Position numbers and translations under genes: made by a program
Notes under the pieces: generated by a model
Told to the model about the DNA's origin: nothing
The model's input: only the letters and a program-made list of their open reading frames with translations
Databases searched by the model: none
NCBI RefSeq assembly: GCF_020991325.1
Contig: NZ_JAJMLX010000005.1
Span: 1 to 51,996, forward strand
Source: Bordetella petrii
GTDB taxonomy: Bacteria; Pseudomonadota; Gammaproteobacteria; Burkholderiales; Burkholderiaceae_B
DNA length: 51,996 nt
Direction: 5' to 3'
Shown: positions 19,568-27,676 of the stretch, in pieces
How the letters are laid out: each line of letters starts with the position of its first letter
Numbering within the stretch: position 1 is the first letter of the stretch

Positions 19568-19614
19568 ACGGTTAGCCCCTGACGCACTGACCGACTGACA
19601 GTTTCCGGCTGTCT

Positions 19615-19662
19615 GCCCCGGGCCGCGACGTACCATGGTGCGTCGCGGCCCGGGGCCGTTTT
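19615..19662 (+). terminator. ppa intrinsic terminator
   Basis: A 16-bp perfect GC-rich stem (19615-19630 with 19641-19656) is followed by CGTTTT. It ends the hem-ppa transcription unit. Confidence 0.85.
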
Positions 19663-19754
19663 GAGCATGGGTTGCCCGAAAAAGGGATAAACTCGCGCAT
19701 TGAATTCCACTCTGCCGGGCATTGCCGGCATGCGTTCAACAAGGCCAATAGAAC

Positions 19755-20450
19755 ATGGACTACGTTTTCCCTCCGTCGCCGCCCGTTGCATTGCCTGTTG
19801 CCGGCAGCAAGGCATTGTTCCCGGCGCGCCGCGTGTACTGCGTGGGGCGCAATTATGCCGAGCACGCCAAGGAAATGGGCTTCACCGGCCGTGAAGATCC
19901 GTTCTTCTTCTGCAAGCCGGCCGATGCCATCCTGCCCGTGGCCAACGGCCAGACCGGCAGCATGCCGTACCCGCCCAAGACCAGCAATCTGCACTACGAA
20001 ATGGAACTGGTGGTGGTGCTGGCCAAGGGTGGCAAAGACATCCCGGTGGAACAGGCCAACGATTGCATCTGGGGCTATGCCCTGGGCCTGGACATGACGC
20101 GCCGCGACCTGCAAGGCGAAGCCAAGAAGCAGGGTCGTCCGTGGGAAGTGGGCAAGGCGTTCGATCTGTCGGCGCCGTTGGGCCCCATCCACCCGCGCAG
20201 CAAGGTGGGTACGCTCGAGCGCGGCGCGATCTGGCTGGACGTCAACGGCCAGCGCAAGCAGTCCAGCGATATTTCACAGATGATCTGGAATATTCCCGAA
20301 AGCATTGCGTATTTGTCCGGCCTGTTCGAACTGAAGGCGGGCGACCTGATTTTCACCGGCACGCCCGAAGGCGTGGGCGCTGTCGTCCAGGGCGATACCC
20401 TGGTGGGCGGTGTCGACGGCCTGGGCGAACTGCACGTGCGCATCGCCTGA
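19755..20450 (+). CDS. Fumarylacetoacetate hydrolase family protein (fumarylpyruvate hydrolase-like)
   Basis: A 231-residue C-C bond hydrolase of the FAH superfamily. The metal site is visible: Glu82 and Glu84 (NLHYEMELVVVL) and Asp113 (GLDMTRRDLQ). Other family motifs are VGRNYAEHAKEMG near the N-terminus and GDLIFTGTPEGVGAV near the C-terminus. Length and motifs fit the short FAH members that cleave fumarylpyruvate or acylpyruvates in aromatic degradation (NagK-like). No other gentisate-pathway gene is nearby, so the substrate is uncertain. It is an isolated gene between two terminators, followed by the entericidin gene 38 bp later. Confidence 0.88.
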   Translation: MDYVFPPSPPVALPVAGSKALFPARRVYCVGRNYAEHAKEMGFTGREDPFFFCKPADAILPVANGQTGSMPYPPKTSNLHYEMELVVVLAKGGKDIPVEQANDCIWGYALGLDMTRRDLQGEAKKQGRPWEVGKAFDLSAPLGPIHPRSKVGTLERGAIWLDVNGQRKQSSDISQMIWNIPESIAYLSGLFELKAGDLIFTGTPEGVGAVVQGDTLVGGVDGLGELHVRIA

Positions 20451-20488
20451 TCCAGATTCGTTTTCAAGATTCCAGACAGGAGTTGATC

Positions 20489-20620
20489 ATGCGCGGACGA
20501 GTCATGTTGACGGCGCTTATTGTGTTCGGCGTCGTTCTACAAGGCTGCAATACCGTGGCGGGCATGGGTAAAGACATGTCGCGCGCCGGCAGCGCCATTA
20601 CCACGGCTGCCGAAAAGTAA
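20489..20620 (+). CDS. Entericidin A/B family lipoprotein
   Basis: A 43-residue lipoprotein precursor with a signal peptide ending in lipobox LQGC (Cys20), followed by NTVAGMGKDMSRAGSAITTAAEK. The TVAGxGKDxxxAGxAI pattern is that of entericidins (EcnA/EcnB), small envelope lipoproteins linked to stationary-phase lysis in E. coli. A strong AGGAG ribosome-binding site precedes the ATG. Only one entericidin gene is present rather than the enteric antidote/toxin pair. A perfect terminator follows at 20641-20674. Confidence 0.88.
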   Translation: MRGRVMLTALIVFGVVLQGCNTVAGMGKDMSRAGSAITTAAEK

Positions 20621-20640
20621 GGTTTGCCAGACCACCCTAT

Positions 20641-20674
20641 GCCAACGGCCCCGATCGGGGCCGTTGGCTTTTTT
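20641..20674 (+). terminator. Intrinsic terminator after the entericidin gene
   Basis: A fully self-complementary 28-nt palindrome (20641-20668) is followed by TTTTTT. Confidence 0.93.
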
Positions 20675-20801
20675 ATTGCGCGTAAGCCGGGCATGCGCGG
20701 CGGCGCCGGCGACATATGCGTCCACCTCGGCATCCGCGAATAGCCGGGCTATCTGCCTCAGGCCACACTAGCGTCTCTGTTCATTGAAGAAGGGGCTAGA
20801 C

Positions 20802-21059
20802 ATGGTCCGGAGCATTTCCCGCCAGCGCGGGCAAGGGATGGTGGAATACATTATCGTGGTGGCCCTGATCGCCGTCGCGGCCATCGCGGTCTATCAATTG
20901 TTCGGGCAGGTGGTGCGTTCTCAAACAGCGGCCATGGCGCGCGAACTGGCCGGCGAAGACGGCTCGGCCCAGGCCCGCGCCGCGCAGAATGCGGCCGGCA
21001 AGGCGGCCGATCAAACCAAGGCCCGAACTCTCAAGTCGTTCACCGGCAACGCAAAATGA
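20802..21059 (+). CDS. Type IVb (Flp-like) pilin
   Basis: An 85-residue prepilin-like protein. A short basic leader MVRSISRQRG is followed by QGMVEYIIVVALIAVAAIAV: Gly at -1, Glu at +5 and Tyr at +6 after the presumed prepilin-peptidase cut between residues 10 and 11. One hydrophobic helix and an Ala/Gln/Lys-rich tail follow. The start is set at ATG 20802 behind GAAGGGG. As first gene of the Tad-type operon it is the best candidate for the major pilin. It is longer and less Flp-like at the C-terminus than typical Flp1 (about 50-60 residues), so a minor-pilin role is possible. The stop overlaps the next start. Confidence 0.8.
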   Translation: MVRSISRQRGQGMVEYIIVVALIAVAAIAVYQLFGQVVRSQTAAMARELAGEDGSAQARAAQNAAGKAADQTKARTLKSFTGNAK

Positions 21060-22453
21060 TGCACGCGTTGCCTTTGTCGCCTACGCAACGCGGACAGGCC
21101 TTGCCTATCGCGTTGGCGTCGGCGGCGGTGTGCGGGCTGGCATTCGTGGCCCTGTACAACGTGGGCCAGACGGCCGCGGCGCGTGTGCGCTTGACGCACG
21201 CCGCCGATGCCGCCGCTTATAGCGGGGCACTGGCCCAGGCGCGCACACTGAATCTGCTGGCCTATATCAATCGTGCCCAGGTCGCGCACCAGATGGCGAT
21301 GGCGCACCTGGTCACCCTGGCATCGTGGGCGCAGTTCGGCCAGACGCAATCCCAGCAGCGTATCCGTGGCAACCCTCCCATGCCGCTCATCGCCGCATTG
21401 TTCGGCAAGGCGGCAGGGCAGGGGTACGCCAGCGCTACCGCCACCGCCGGCGCGGTACCTGAATTGGCCCATGCATTCCAGCAGCATGATCAAGTCGTGC
21501 ATCAGGTGCTCGCGCAGGCCGCCGCATCCGCCGCGTCACGTATGCCGGACACGCGCCAGCACACTCTGCACCGTGTGCTGCAGGCCAACTACCCAGAACA
21601 TTATTCGCCCCAGGCCACCACTTTATCGTCGGGGCCATTGAGGTTGCAGATGCTGTCAGATTCGGGCGCGGGACACGTGCAAACGCGCTCCGGAAAAGAC
21701 GCCACCAGACTGCGCGGCATGGTCGAACTGGCGGCGGGCCGGCACGATTTTCTCCGCCCACGCAACATTACTCGCGAAAGCAACTGGGTCGTGCAGCCTG
21801 CGTGCCCTTGGCGCCGGCACGAACTACGACGCCGCGGGGGTACCTGGTTAAGCGACGACGGACGCTGGGGCGCGGTGGACACCCTGTCTTATCACTCATT
21901 GCGATCGAACCGATGGATTGGCTGTTACTACCGCGAATACGCCATGGGATGGGGCCTGGCAGGCCGGCAGACGCTGGGCGAAAGCGAATACGTCAACAAG
22001 CCGCCCCAAGATTTCTCCGGACAGGACTTCTGGCGCTGGGTTCATGAAAACACCAACTGGGACCTGTACACAGGGAAACGCAACCTGCTGGCGAACTCCT
22101 ACGCGGTCGTGAATGGCGCGCGCTGGCCCAGCCGCGGATTGCCGTTCTATCACGACATCGCTATGGGCCTGGAAAATGAACCCCTGCGCTTCGCCATCCA
22201 GGTGCAGCAGGCCGCGATGGCACTGCCCACGACGGATGCTGCCAGCCGGCTTGCAGCGCCGGTGGGGCGGTATGCCTACGCGGCATTGCAGGGCGACGAC
22301 GCGGTAACCGTAACCAGTGCCGCCGAAGCCTATTATTCGGCGCCCGATTCCACAATGGGACAAGCAGTGCCGCTTGCCAGTTTGTTCAGGCCCTATTGGC
22401 AGGCGCGGCTAAGCGCCGTCACTGCCGACGACATTTCCGGCAGCTTGCCATGA
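21056..22453 (+). CDS. TadG-like pilus-assembly membrane protein
   Basis: A 465-residue protein with a pilin-like N-terminus: TQRGQALPIALASAAVCGLAF, one hydrophobic helix at about 15-37, then TAAARVRLTHAADAAAYSGALAQARTLNLLAYINRAQ. The latter resembles the TadG/TadE region in which former prepilin-like proteins carry an 'AADAAAYSGA' segment. The +5 glutamate of true prepilins is absent, so processing is doubtful. The remaining 400 residues are exported with no recognised domain. It overlaps the pilin stop (ATGATG) and the next gene's start (ATGA). The role is inferred from position in the Tad operon. Confidence 0.7.
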   Translation: MMHALPLSPTQRGQALPIALASAAVCGLAFVALYNVGQTAAARVRLTHAADAAAYSGALAQARTLNLLAYINRAQVAHQMAMAHLVTLASWAQFGQTQSQQRIRGNPPMPLIAALFGKAAGQGYASATATAGAVPELAHAFQQHDQVVHQVLAQAAASAASRMPDTRQHTLHRVLQANYPEHYSPQATTLSSGPLRLQMLSDSGAGHVQTRSGKDATRLRGMVELAAGRHDFLRPRNITRESNWVVQPACPWRRHELRRRGGTWLSDDGRWGAVDTLSYHSLRSNRWIGCYYREYAMGWGLAGRQTLGESEYVNKPPQDFSGQDFWRWVHENTNWDLYTGKRNLLANSYAVVNGARWPSRGLPFYHDIAMGLENEPLRFAIQVQQAAMALPTTDAASRLAAPVGRYAYAALQGDDAVTVTSAAEAYYSAPDSTMGQAVPLASLFRPYWQARLSAVTADDISGSLP

Positions 22454-23088
22454 AGCCTGCGCGCACCGGATCCATCCAGCGTGGCCAGGCGGCTGTCGAG
22501 GCAGTCCTGGTTGTAGCCTTGCTGGTGCTGTTCATGCATGGCGTGGCAACCGTGGGCAGCCTGCAAATGCAAGGCCTGGGTGCTGCCCAGTTCAGCCGCC
22601 ACGCGGTGTTCCTGTCGGCGCGGGGCATGGCCACGCCCGCGTTCGAGCACGGCGCCCTCGTCTCCATCGATGCTTCACCGTTTGTCGATGCTTCGGGCAC
22701 CGCGGGCAACCCCGATGCGGTCGGGTTGGCCCGCGACTGGCTGCGCGCCGATCCCCATCTACGCACGGCGTTTGCCAGCGTGCAGGCCCCCGGCCAAGTG
22801 CCGTTCACGCAAAGCGGCAGCGCGGCGCGGATCATGTCGATACAACGCCATACCACGCTTGCGGTCAGCGCCGGGCATGCGCATGGCCAGGCCGCCACCG
22901 TGCAACGCCTGGGCATGTCGCCTGCGGGCTGGACCGCCACGGCCCAGCGCTCGCAAGCCGCCGCCCAAGCCCTGCATCGGCGCATGCAACCTGTGGATGC
23001 ACCCTGGGCCAGGGGGCAGTGGTCCGTTGATTGGCTGGGGGCATGGATGGACATCGGCCCCGGCAGCCGTGGCATGGAAGGACGCTGA
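22450..23088 (+). CDS. TadE-like pseudopilin
   Basis: A 212-residue protein with N-terminal IQRGQAAVEAVLVVALLVLFMHGV. There is a prepilin-type Gly before the cut, Glu at +5 (residue 17) and one hydrophobic helix, as in TadE-family pseudopilins, which are cut by the Tad prepilin peptidase. The rest is periplasmic with no recognised domain. The start is set at MKPARTG, overlapping the preceding stop by 4 bp. It shares the QRGQ motif with the two preceding proteins. Confidence 0.75.
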   Translation: MKPARTGSIQRGQAAVEAVLVVALLVLFMHGVATVGSLQMQGLGAAQFSRHAVFLSARGMATPAFEHGALVSIDASPFVDASGTAGNPDAVGLARDWLRADPHLRTAFASVQAPGQVPFTQSGSAARIMSIQRHTTLAVSAGHAHGQAATVQRLGMSPAGWTATAQRSQAAAQALHRRMQPVDAPWARGQWSVDWLGAWMDIGPGSRGMEGR

Positions 23089-23092
23089 CATC

Positions 23093-23809
23093 ATGTCCAG
23101 GCCTCATATGGCGCGCCAACCGGCCCCTCACCCGGCATGGCTACCACGTACTTTGCTCAATCTTGCCGCGCTGTGGGCAAGTTGCATGCTGGCCGGCGCC
23201 ATGGCCCACGCTGGTCCTTCTTTCCGGCCGGGCAACCTGGCGTTGCCGGCGGGCAGCGTGCAGGCGCCGTTGGCCTCGAATGTGCGCCTGTACGGCATTC
23301 CAGCAGACATACGCCTGGTGGAAATTCCCGCCGATATACCGCAGGCGGTATCGCAATTGACGTCCCGGTATCCGTTCCTGTCCGACCTGGGTGTGTACCC
23401 CGGCCTTGCGGTGTTGTCAGGACACCAGGCTGGCAGGCCCTGGGTGGTGGCATTGCAATCGGTGGGGCCTGGCAAGACACAAGGTTCGGTCATGATGTTG
23501 TCGGCCCTGCCGCCGCGCTTGCCTTCACCGCCAGGCTGGCTGCCCGCCGGCGCACAACTGCGCCTGGATATCGCCAGCCAGGAAGGCATGCAGCGCAGCC
23601 TGCAACAGGTCTGGACGTTATCCCAGTCCCCCGACGCGTTGCGCGTCGCGGTCGTCCCCGCGCTGCTCCGTGCCGGCTGGGTACCGGAAGGCCCTGGGCA
23701 GGACGCCGGCCGCTGGATACAGGGGCACAAGTCCATGCACATCTCCATTACCGCCATCGACGGCGGCAGCGGCATGTTGATGTTGCTGCACGAAAGGGCA
23801 AGCCCATGA
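23093..23809 (+). CDS. Exported protein of unknown function in the Tad operon
   Basis: A 238-residue protein. The first 40 residues form a long basic leader plus a hydrophobic helix (LLNLAALWASCMLAGAMAHA), with probable signal-peptidase cleavage after AHA. The mature part contains VQAPLASNVRLYGIPADIRLVEIPADIPQAVSQLTSRYPFLSDLGVYPG and ends near HISITAIDGGSGMLMLLHERASP. No known domain is recognised and there are no conserved cysteines. Its position between the TadE-like gene and cpaB, overlapping cpaB by 4 bp, implies a periplasmic role in pilus assembly. It occupies the place where other tad loci carry other accessory genes. Confidence 0.65.
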   Translation: MSRPHMARQPAPHPAWLPRTLLNLAALWASCMLAGAMAHAGPSFRPGNLALPAGSVQAPLASNVRLYGIPADIRLVEIPADIPQAVSQLTSRYPFLSDLGVYPGLAVLSGHQAGRPWVVALQSVGPGKTQGSVMMLSALPPRLPSPPGWLPAGAQLRLDIASQEGMQRSLQQVWTLSQSPDALRVAVVPALLRAGWVPEGPGQDAGRWIQGHKSMHISITAIDGGSGMLMLLHERASP

Positions 23810-24642
23810 GAAACCGTATTCGGCCGTACCTGCTCAAGGCGCGCCCGTTTGCCGTGTACGCGTTTGCCCTGGGCGCCGGCTTGCTGGCAGCCTGGGCCGC
23901 CCGCGAGCACATCCAGGGCCGCGTGCGCGAAATCGAGCGCCAGGCCGAGGTTCCCGTGGCCGCGAAGCTGGTGGCTGCCAACGATCTTCCCGCCGGCACC
24001 CGGTTGCAACTGGATCACCTGGCGGTGCGCGACATCCCGCTGCAGTGGGTGTCCAAGGGCATGCTGGATCCCGATGCTGCCGACCAGGCCGTCGGCAGCG
24101 TGCTGGCTGCCGATCTGCTCCAGGGCGATGCTTTGCTGGGTGTGCTCCTGACGCCCGCTGCACCGCCACCGCCGTTGTCCGATCTGGTGTCCGCGGGCCG
24201 GCGCGCCGTTACCCTGCCGGCAGGCGAGATCACCGCGGCCTCTGGCGTGCTGCACCCCGAAGACGTGGTGGATATCTACGTTTCTTTCAATCACCGGGGC
24301 CATCATCTGACTGCGCCTCTGCTCCAGGGGGTGCGCGTGCTTGCCATGGGCGGCGATGCCCAGGCAGTATCTTCCATTACCCTGGATACCTCGGCCGAGG
24401 ATGCGGTCAAACTGGTGGCGGCTCGCCACGCCGGCACCCTGACCGCCATGCTTCGGCATCGCAGCGACGCGGCTGGCCCCGTGCCAGCAGCCTCCGGAGA
24501 TCTTGCGGCACTGATGGGGCTGGACGCCGATGACCTTCCGCGCCACCCCGCGGTTTCTATTCTGTATGGCGACAGGCTGGACGGCGACGTGCCGGCCCCT
24601 GCCCTGGAAGACAGCGCCGTTGCCGAGGGGCGGCGGCCATGA
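23806..24642 (+). CDS. cpaB: Flp pilus assembly protein CpaB/RcpC
   Basis: A 278-residue periplasmic protein anchored by one N-terminal helix (about 14-32). A SAF-type domain follows (VPVAAKLVAANDLPAGTRLQLDHLAVRDIP), then the RcpC/CpaB core with RRAVTLPAGEITAASGVLHPEDVVDIYVSF. CpaB works with the secretin in the outer-membrane complex of Tad pili. It overlaps the flanking genes by 4 bp on both sides. Confidence 0.87.
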   Translation: MRNRIRPYLLKARPFAVYAFALGAGLLAAWAAREHIQGRVREIERQAEVPVAAKLVAANDLPAGTRLQLDHLAVRDIPLQWVSKGMLDPDAADQAVGSVLAADLLQGDALLGVLLTPAAPPPPLSDLVSAGRRAVTLPAGEITAASGVLHPEDVVDIYVSFNHRGHHLTAPLLQGVRVLAMGGDAQAVSSITLDTSAEDAVKLVAARHAGTLTAMLRHRSDAAGPVPAASGDLAALMGLDADDLPRHPAVSILYGDRLDGDVPAPALEDSAVAEGRRP

Positions 24643-26009
24643 AGCGGGGCGCGTCCGTGTGGGTTGCCATGCTAGGCCTCCTGCTGATGCCGTGGGCCGC
24701 AATGGCCGTCGAGCCCATGCCATTGACGCTCGAGGTTGGGCAAACCCATGTCGTGCGCCACGCAAAGGTCGTACGGGTGGCGGTGGGTAATGGGCAGGTG
24801 GTCAGCGCCGTATCGGTCGACGGCCGCGAAGTGGTGCTGTTTGCTCGCCAGGAAGGTATGTCGTCGGTGCACATCTGGACACCCGCTGGTGTGGGGGCGG
24901 CCTATCAGGTCCAGGTGCGCCCCGCCGGCTGGGCGCAAATGCAGGAAGACGTCCAGGCATTGCTCAGGCATGTACCCAATGTCCGTAGCACTCCGGTGGG
25001 CGATAGCATCGTTATCGAAGGCGATGACCTGGCCGACGACGACCGGGTGCGCATCGCAGCGCTGGCGCAACGGTATCCGCGCATCATGGATTTCACAGGC
25101 CAGGTGGGCTGGGACCGCATGGTGTTGCTGGATGTGCAGGTCGTGGAATTGCCCAGCTCGCGCTTGCGCGAATTCGGCGTGCAATGGGACTCCGCCTCTC
25201 AGGGCGGCATGAACGCAGGGCTGGTGTGGCAGCCAGGCTCCAGGCAGCAGCTCGCTGAAACCGTGGCGCCGCCGCCGCTCGTCATGCCGGGAATGGGGGC
25301 AGGGGGCTATTTCGGCCTCAATGCGCTGATTTCATCCCGTATTGCCGCACTGGCGCAACGCGGCGACGCGGTACTGCTGGCGCAACCGCAACTGCTGGCG
25401 CGCAGCGGCACCACGGCTTCATTTCTGGCGGGCGGCGAGGTCCCCTACAGCACCACCGACGCCCAGGGCAACGCCCGGACTGAATTCAAGCCCTATGGGG
25501 TATCGCTCAACATTACCCCGCGCATCGACCGTAACGGAGCCATTCGCTCGCGTATCGAAGTCGAAGCCAGTTCGGTGGATACCTCGCTTACCGTGGCTGG
25601 CGGACCGGCCCTGCGCACGCGCCGCGCCGCCACGGAATTCAATGTCCGTTCAGGCCAGACACTGGTGCTGGGGGGCTTCCTGTCGCGCGAGCGGTCCCAT
25701 GAACGCAGCGGCTTGCCGCTGCTGCAAGACATCCCCGTGCTGGGCGCCTTGTTCTCATCCCGGCGCGATCAACACAAGGAAACCGAACTGGCCATTTTCG
25801 TGACGCCGCGCATCGTGTCGCAAGATCATCCCGAACTGGCCATGCGTGCACAGCAAGGCCGAAACGTCCTGCGCCAGGCCTTTCCCGATGCCCCTGCGCT
25901 GGGCACGGCCGCGCCGGGGCCCGGAGGCGCCGATTGGGCCGCATACCTGGGCCCGGGATCGCAATGGCGGCCGGCTGCCGATACCTCCCATTCCGTACAA
26001 CTCCGATGA
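24639..26009 (+). CDS. cpaC: Tad secretin CpaC/RcpA
   Basis: A 456-residue outer-membrane secretin of the Tad pilus. Signal peptide at about 1-23, N-terminal pilus-assembly domain beginning LTLEVGQTHVVRHAKVVRVAVGN, and a BON-like segment around VEGDDLADDDRV. The C-terminal secretin domain has AQPQLLARSGTTASFLAGGEVPY, LNITPRIDRNGAIRSRIEVEASSVD and GLPLLQDIPVLGALF, ending with the strand ETELAIFVTPRIV. It sits between cpaB and the FHA-CpaF gene with ATGA overlaps. Confidence 0.92.
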   Translation: MKRGASVWVAMLGLLLMPWAAMAVEPMPLTLEVGQTHVVRHAKVVRVAVGNGQVVSAVSVDGREVVLFARQEGMSSVHIWTPAGVGAAYQVQVRPAGWAQMQEDVQALLRHVPNVRSTPVGDSIVIEGDDLADDDRVRIAALAQRYPRIMDFTGQVGWDRMVLLDVQVVELPSSRLREFGVQWDSASQGGMNAGLVWQPGSRQQLAETVAPPPLVMPGMGAGGYFGLNALISSRIAALAQRGDAVLLAQPQLLARSGTTASFLAGGEVPYSTTDAQGNARTEFKPYGVSLNITPRIDRNGAIRSRIEVEASSVDTSLTVAGGPALRTRRAATEFNVRSGQTLVLGGFLSRERSHERSGLPLLQDIPVLGALFSSRRDQHKETELAIFVTPRIVSQDHPELAMRAQQGRNVLRQAFPDAPALGTAAPGPGGADWAAYLGPGSQWRPAADTSHSVQLR

Positions 26010-27676
26010 CCATACTCGATATCCTCATGACATTCGAAGACGGCCAGCAGCGGTCGCTGCGCGCCACGGCGCCCGTACTGATAGGGCGGTCGGCCGAATG
26101 CGGGCTGCGTATTCCGAACTGGCGCGTGGCAAAGCGACACGCGCAGTTGGTGGGGCAGGGGGGAAGCCTGGAACTCGAAGACCTGGGCTCGCTGGGAGGA
26201 ACGCTGGTCAATGGCCGGCGTGTCACGGTGCACCGGCCGCTGATGCCGGACGATGACATCGTGATAGGCCCTTGCCGGCTGCGTGTCAGCACGGTCGATA
26301 ATGCGTCCGAGCACCCAAGTGCCAGTTCCGAGGCTCATGGTTCCTCGGCGGAAGAGGCTGGCGCCATATCTCTCGCGGCACCGGAGGGTGCGCCGCAGGC
26401 TGTTGCGGGCCTGCTTCCGCATCGCCGGCGCCTGCACGCGGCGCTGCTGCAAGCGTTGGACTTGCGGCGCCGCGACGTGGCGGGCATGAGCGATACATTG
26501 CTGCGCGCCGAGGCCCAGCGGCTGTTGGAAGACATCGCCGCCAGCGACGCCGACATTCCTGCGCATGCCGACCGCGCCGCGCTGTGCCGCGAGGTACTGG
26601 ACGAGGCGGTGGGCCTCGGACCACTAGAGCCCCTGCTGGCCGATCCCGGTATCAGTGAAATCATGGTAAACCGGCATGACGAAATCTATGTCGAGCGGCG
26701 GGGCCGCCTGTGCCGCCACGAAGCTGCCTTCAGCAGCGAGCAGTCGGTGCGCTGGGTGATCGAGCGCATCGTTGCGCCGCTGGGCCGGCGTATCGACGAG
26801 AGCGCACCCATGGTGGATGCGCGCCTACCCGACGGTTCGCGTGTCAATGCCGTGATTCCTCCGGTAGCCTTGAAAGGCCCCGCGCTCACGATACGGAAGT
26901 TTCCGGCCCTGCGTCCATGCATGGCCGACCTGGTGCGCGGCGGTTCCATCGACGCGGCCATGGCCGAGTTCCTGGCCCTGTGCGTGCGCACCCGCAAAAG
27001 CGTGGTGGTGTCGGGCGGAACCGGGTCCGGCAAGACCACCTTGTTGAATATCCTGTCCAACGCCATTCCCGAGGGCGAGCGCATCGTCACCATTGAAGAC
27101 GCTGCCGAACTGCGCCTGGACCACGCGCACCTGGTCGCGCTGGAGGCACGGCCCGCCAACCTGCAGAACCGTGGCCGCATCGATATACGCGATCTCGTGC
27201 GCAATGCATTGCGGATGCGCCCGGACCGTATCGTGGTAGGCGAATGCCGCGGCGCCGAGGCATTCGACATGCTCACGGCGATGAACACGGGCCATGACGG
27301 CTCCCTGACCACGTTGCACGCCAATTCGCCACGAGATGCCTTGGGGCGCCTGGAGGCAATGGTGTTGATGGCCGGCATGGATCTTCCCTTGACTGTGGTG
27401 CGCGAACATATCGGCGCCAGCATCGACATCATCGTGCAGCAAACCCGCCTGTCCGACGGGCGGCGCATCGTGGCCTCGATTGTCGAGATCACCGGCCTGG
27501 AAAGCGGACGCATCCAGCTGCAGGAATTGTTTCGCTACCAGGCCGGGCAAGGTTTCCTGGGATGCGGTGTGCTGCCCAGCTTTGCACAGGCATGGCAGCT
27601 TGCCGGCGTTGCTTTCGACGCCGGCATGTTCAGTGGTGCCGCACCGCTTGCCGCCACGCGAGGCCTGTTGTCATGA
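26006..27676 (+). CDS. cpaF: FHA-CpaF fusion: Tad secretion ATPase with N-terminal FHA domain
   Basis: A 556-residue protein of two joined modules. Residues about 5-95 form a forkhead-associated domain: GR (27-28), RH (44-45) and NG (69-70), the phosphothreonine-recognition residues. A linker of about 45 residues leads to a complete CpaF/TadA type II/IV secretion ATPase (about 150-540). It has GPLEPLLADPGISEIMVN, Walker A GGTGSGKT (337-344), the Asp-box VTIEDAAELRL and the His-box GSLTTLHANSPRDAL. CpaF powers pilus assembly at the inner membrane. In most Tad loci the ATPase has no FHA module, so this suggests input from a Ser/Thr kinase or a scaffold partner. It overlaps cpaC and tadB by 4 bp. 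Confidence 0.9.
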   Translation: MTILDILMTFEDGQQRSLRATAPVLIGRSAECGLRIPNWRVAKRHAQLVGQGGSLELEDLGSLGGTLVNGRRVTVHRPLMPDDDIVIGPCRLRVSTVDNASEHPSASSEAHGSSAEEAGAISLAAPEGAPQAVAGLLPHRRRLHAALLQALDLRRRDVAGMSDTLLRAEAQRLLEDIAASDADIPAHADRAALCREVLDEAVGLGPLEPLLADPGISEIMVNRHDEIYVERRGRLCRHEAAFSSEQSVRWVIERIVAPLGRRIDESAPMVDARLPDGSRVNAVIPPVALKGPALTIRKFPALRPCMADLVRGGSIDAAMAEFLALCVRTRKSVVVSGGTGSGKTTLLNILSNAIPEGERIVTIEDAAELRLDHAHLVALEARPANLQNRGRIDIRDLVRNALRMRPDRIVVGECRGAEAFDMLTAMNTGHDGSLTTLHANSPRDALGRLEAMVLMAGMDLPLTVVREHIGASIDIIVQQTRLSDGRRIVASIVEITGLESGRIQLQELFRYQAGQGFLGCGVLPSFAQAWQLAGVAFDAGMFSGAAPLAATRGLLS

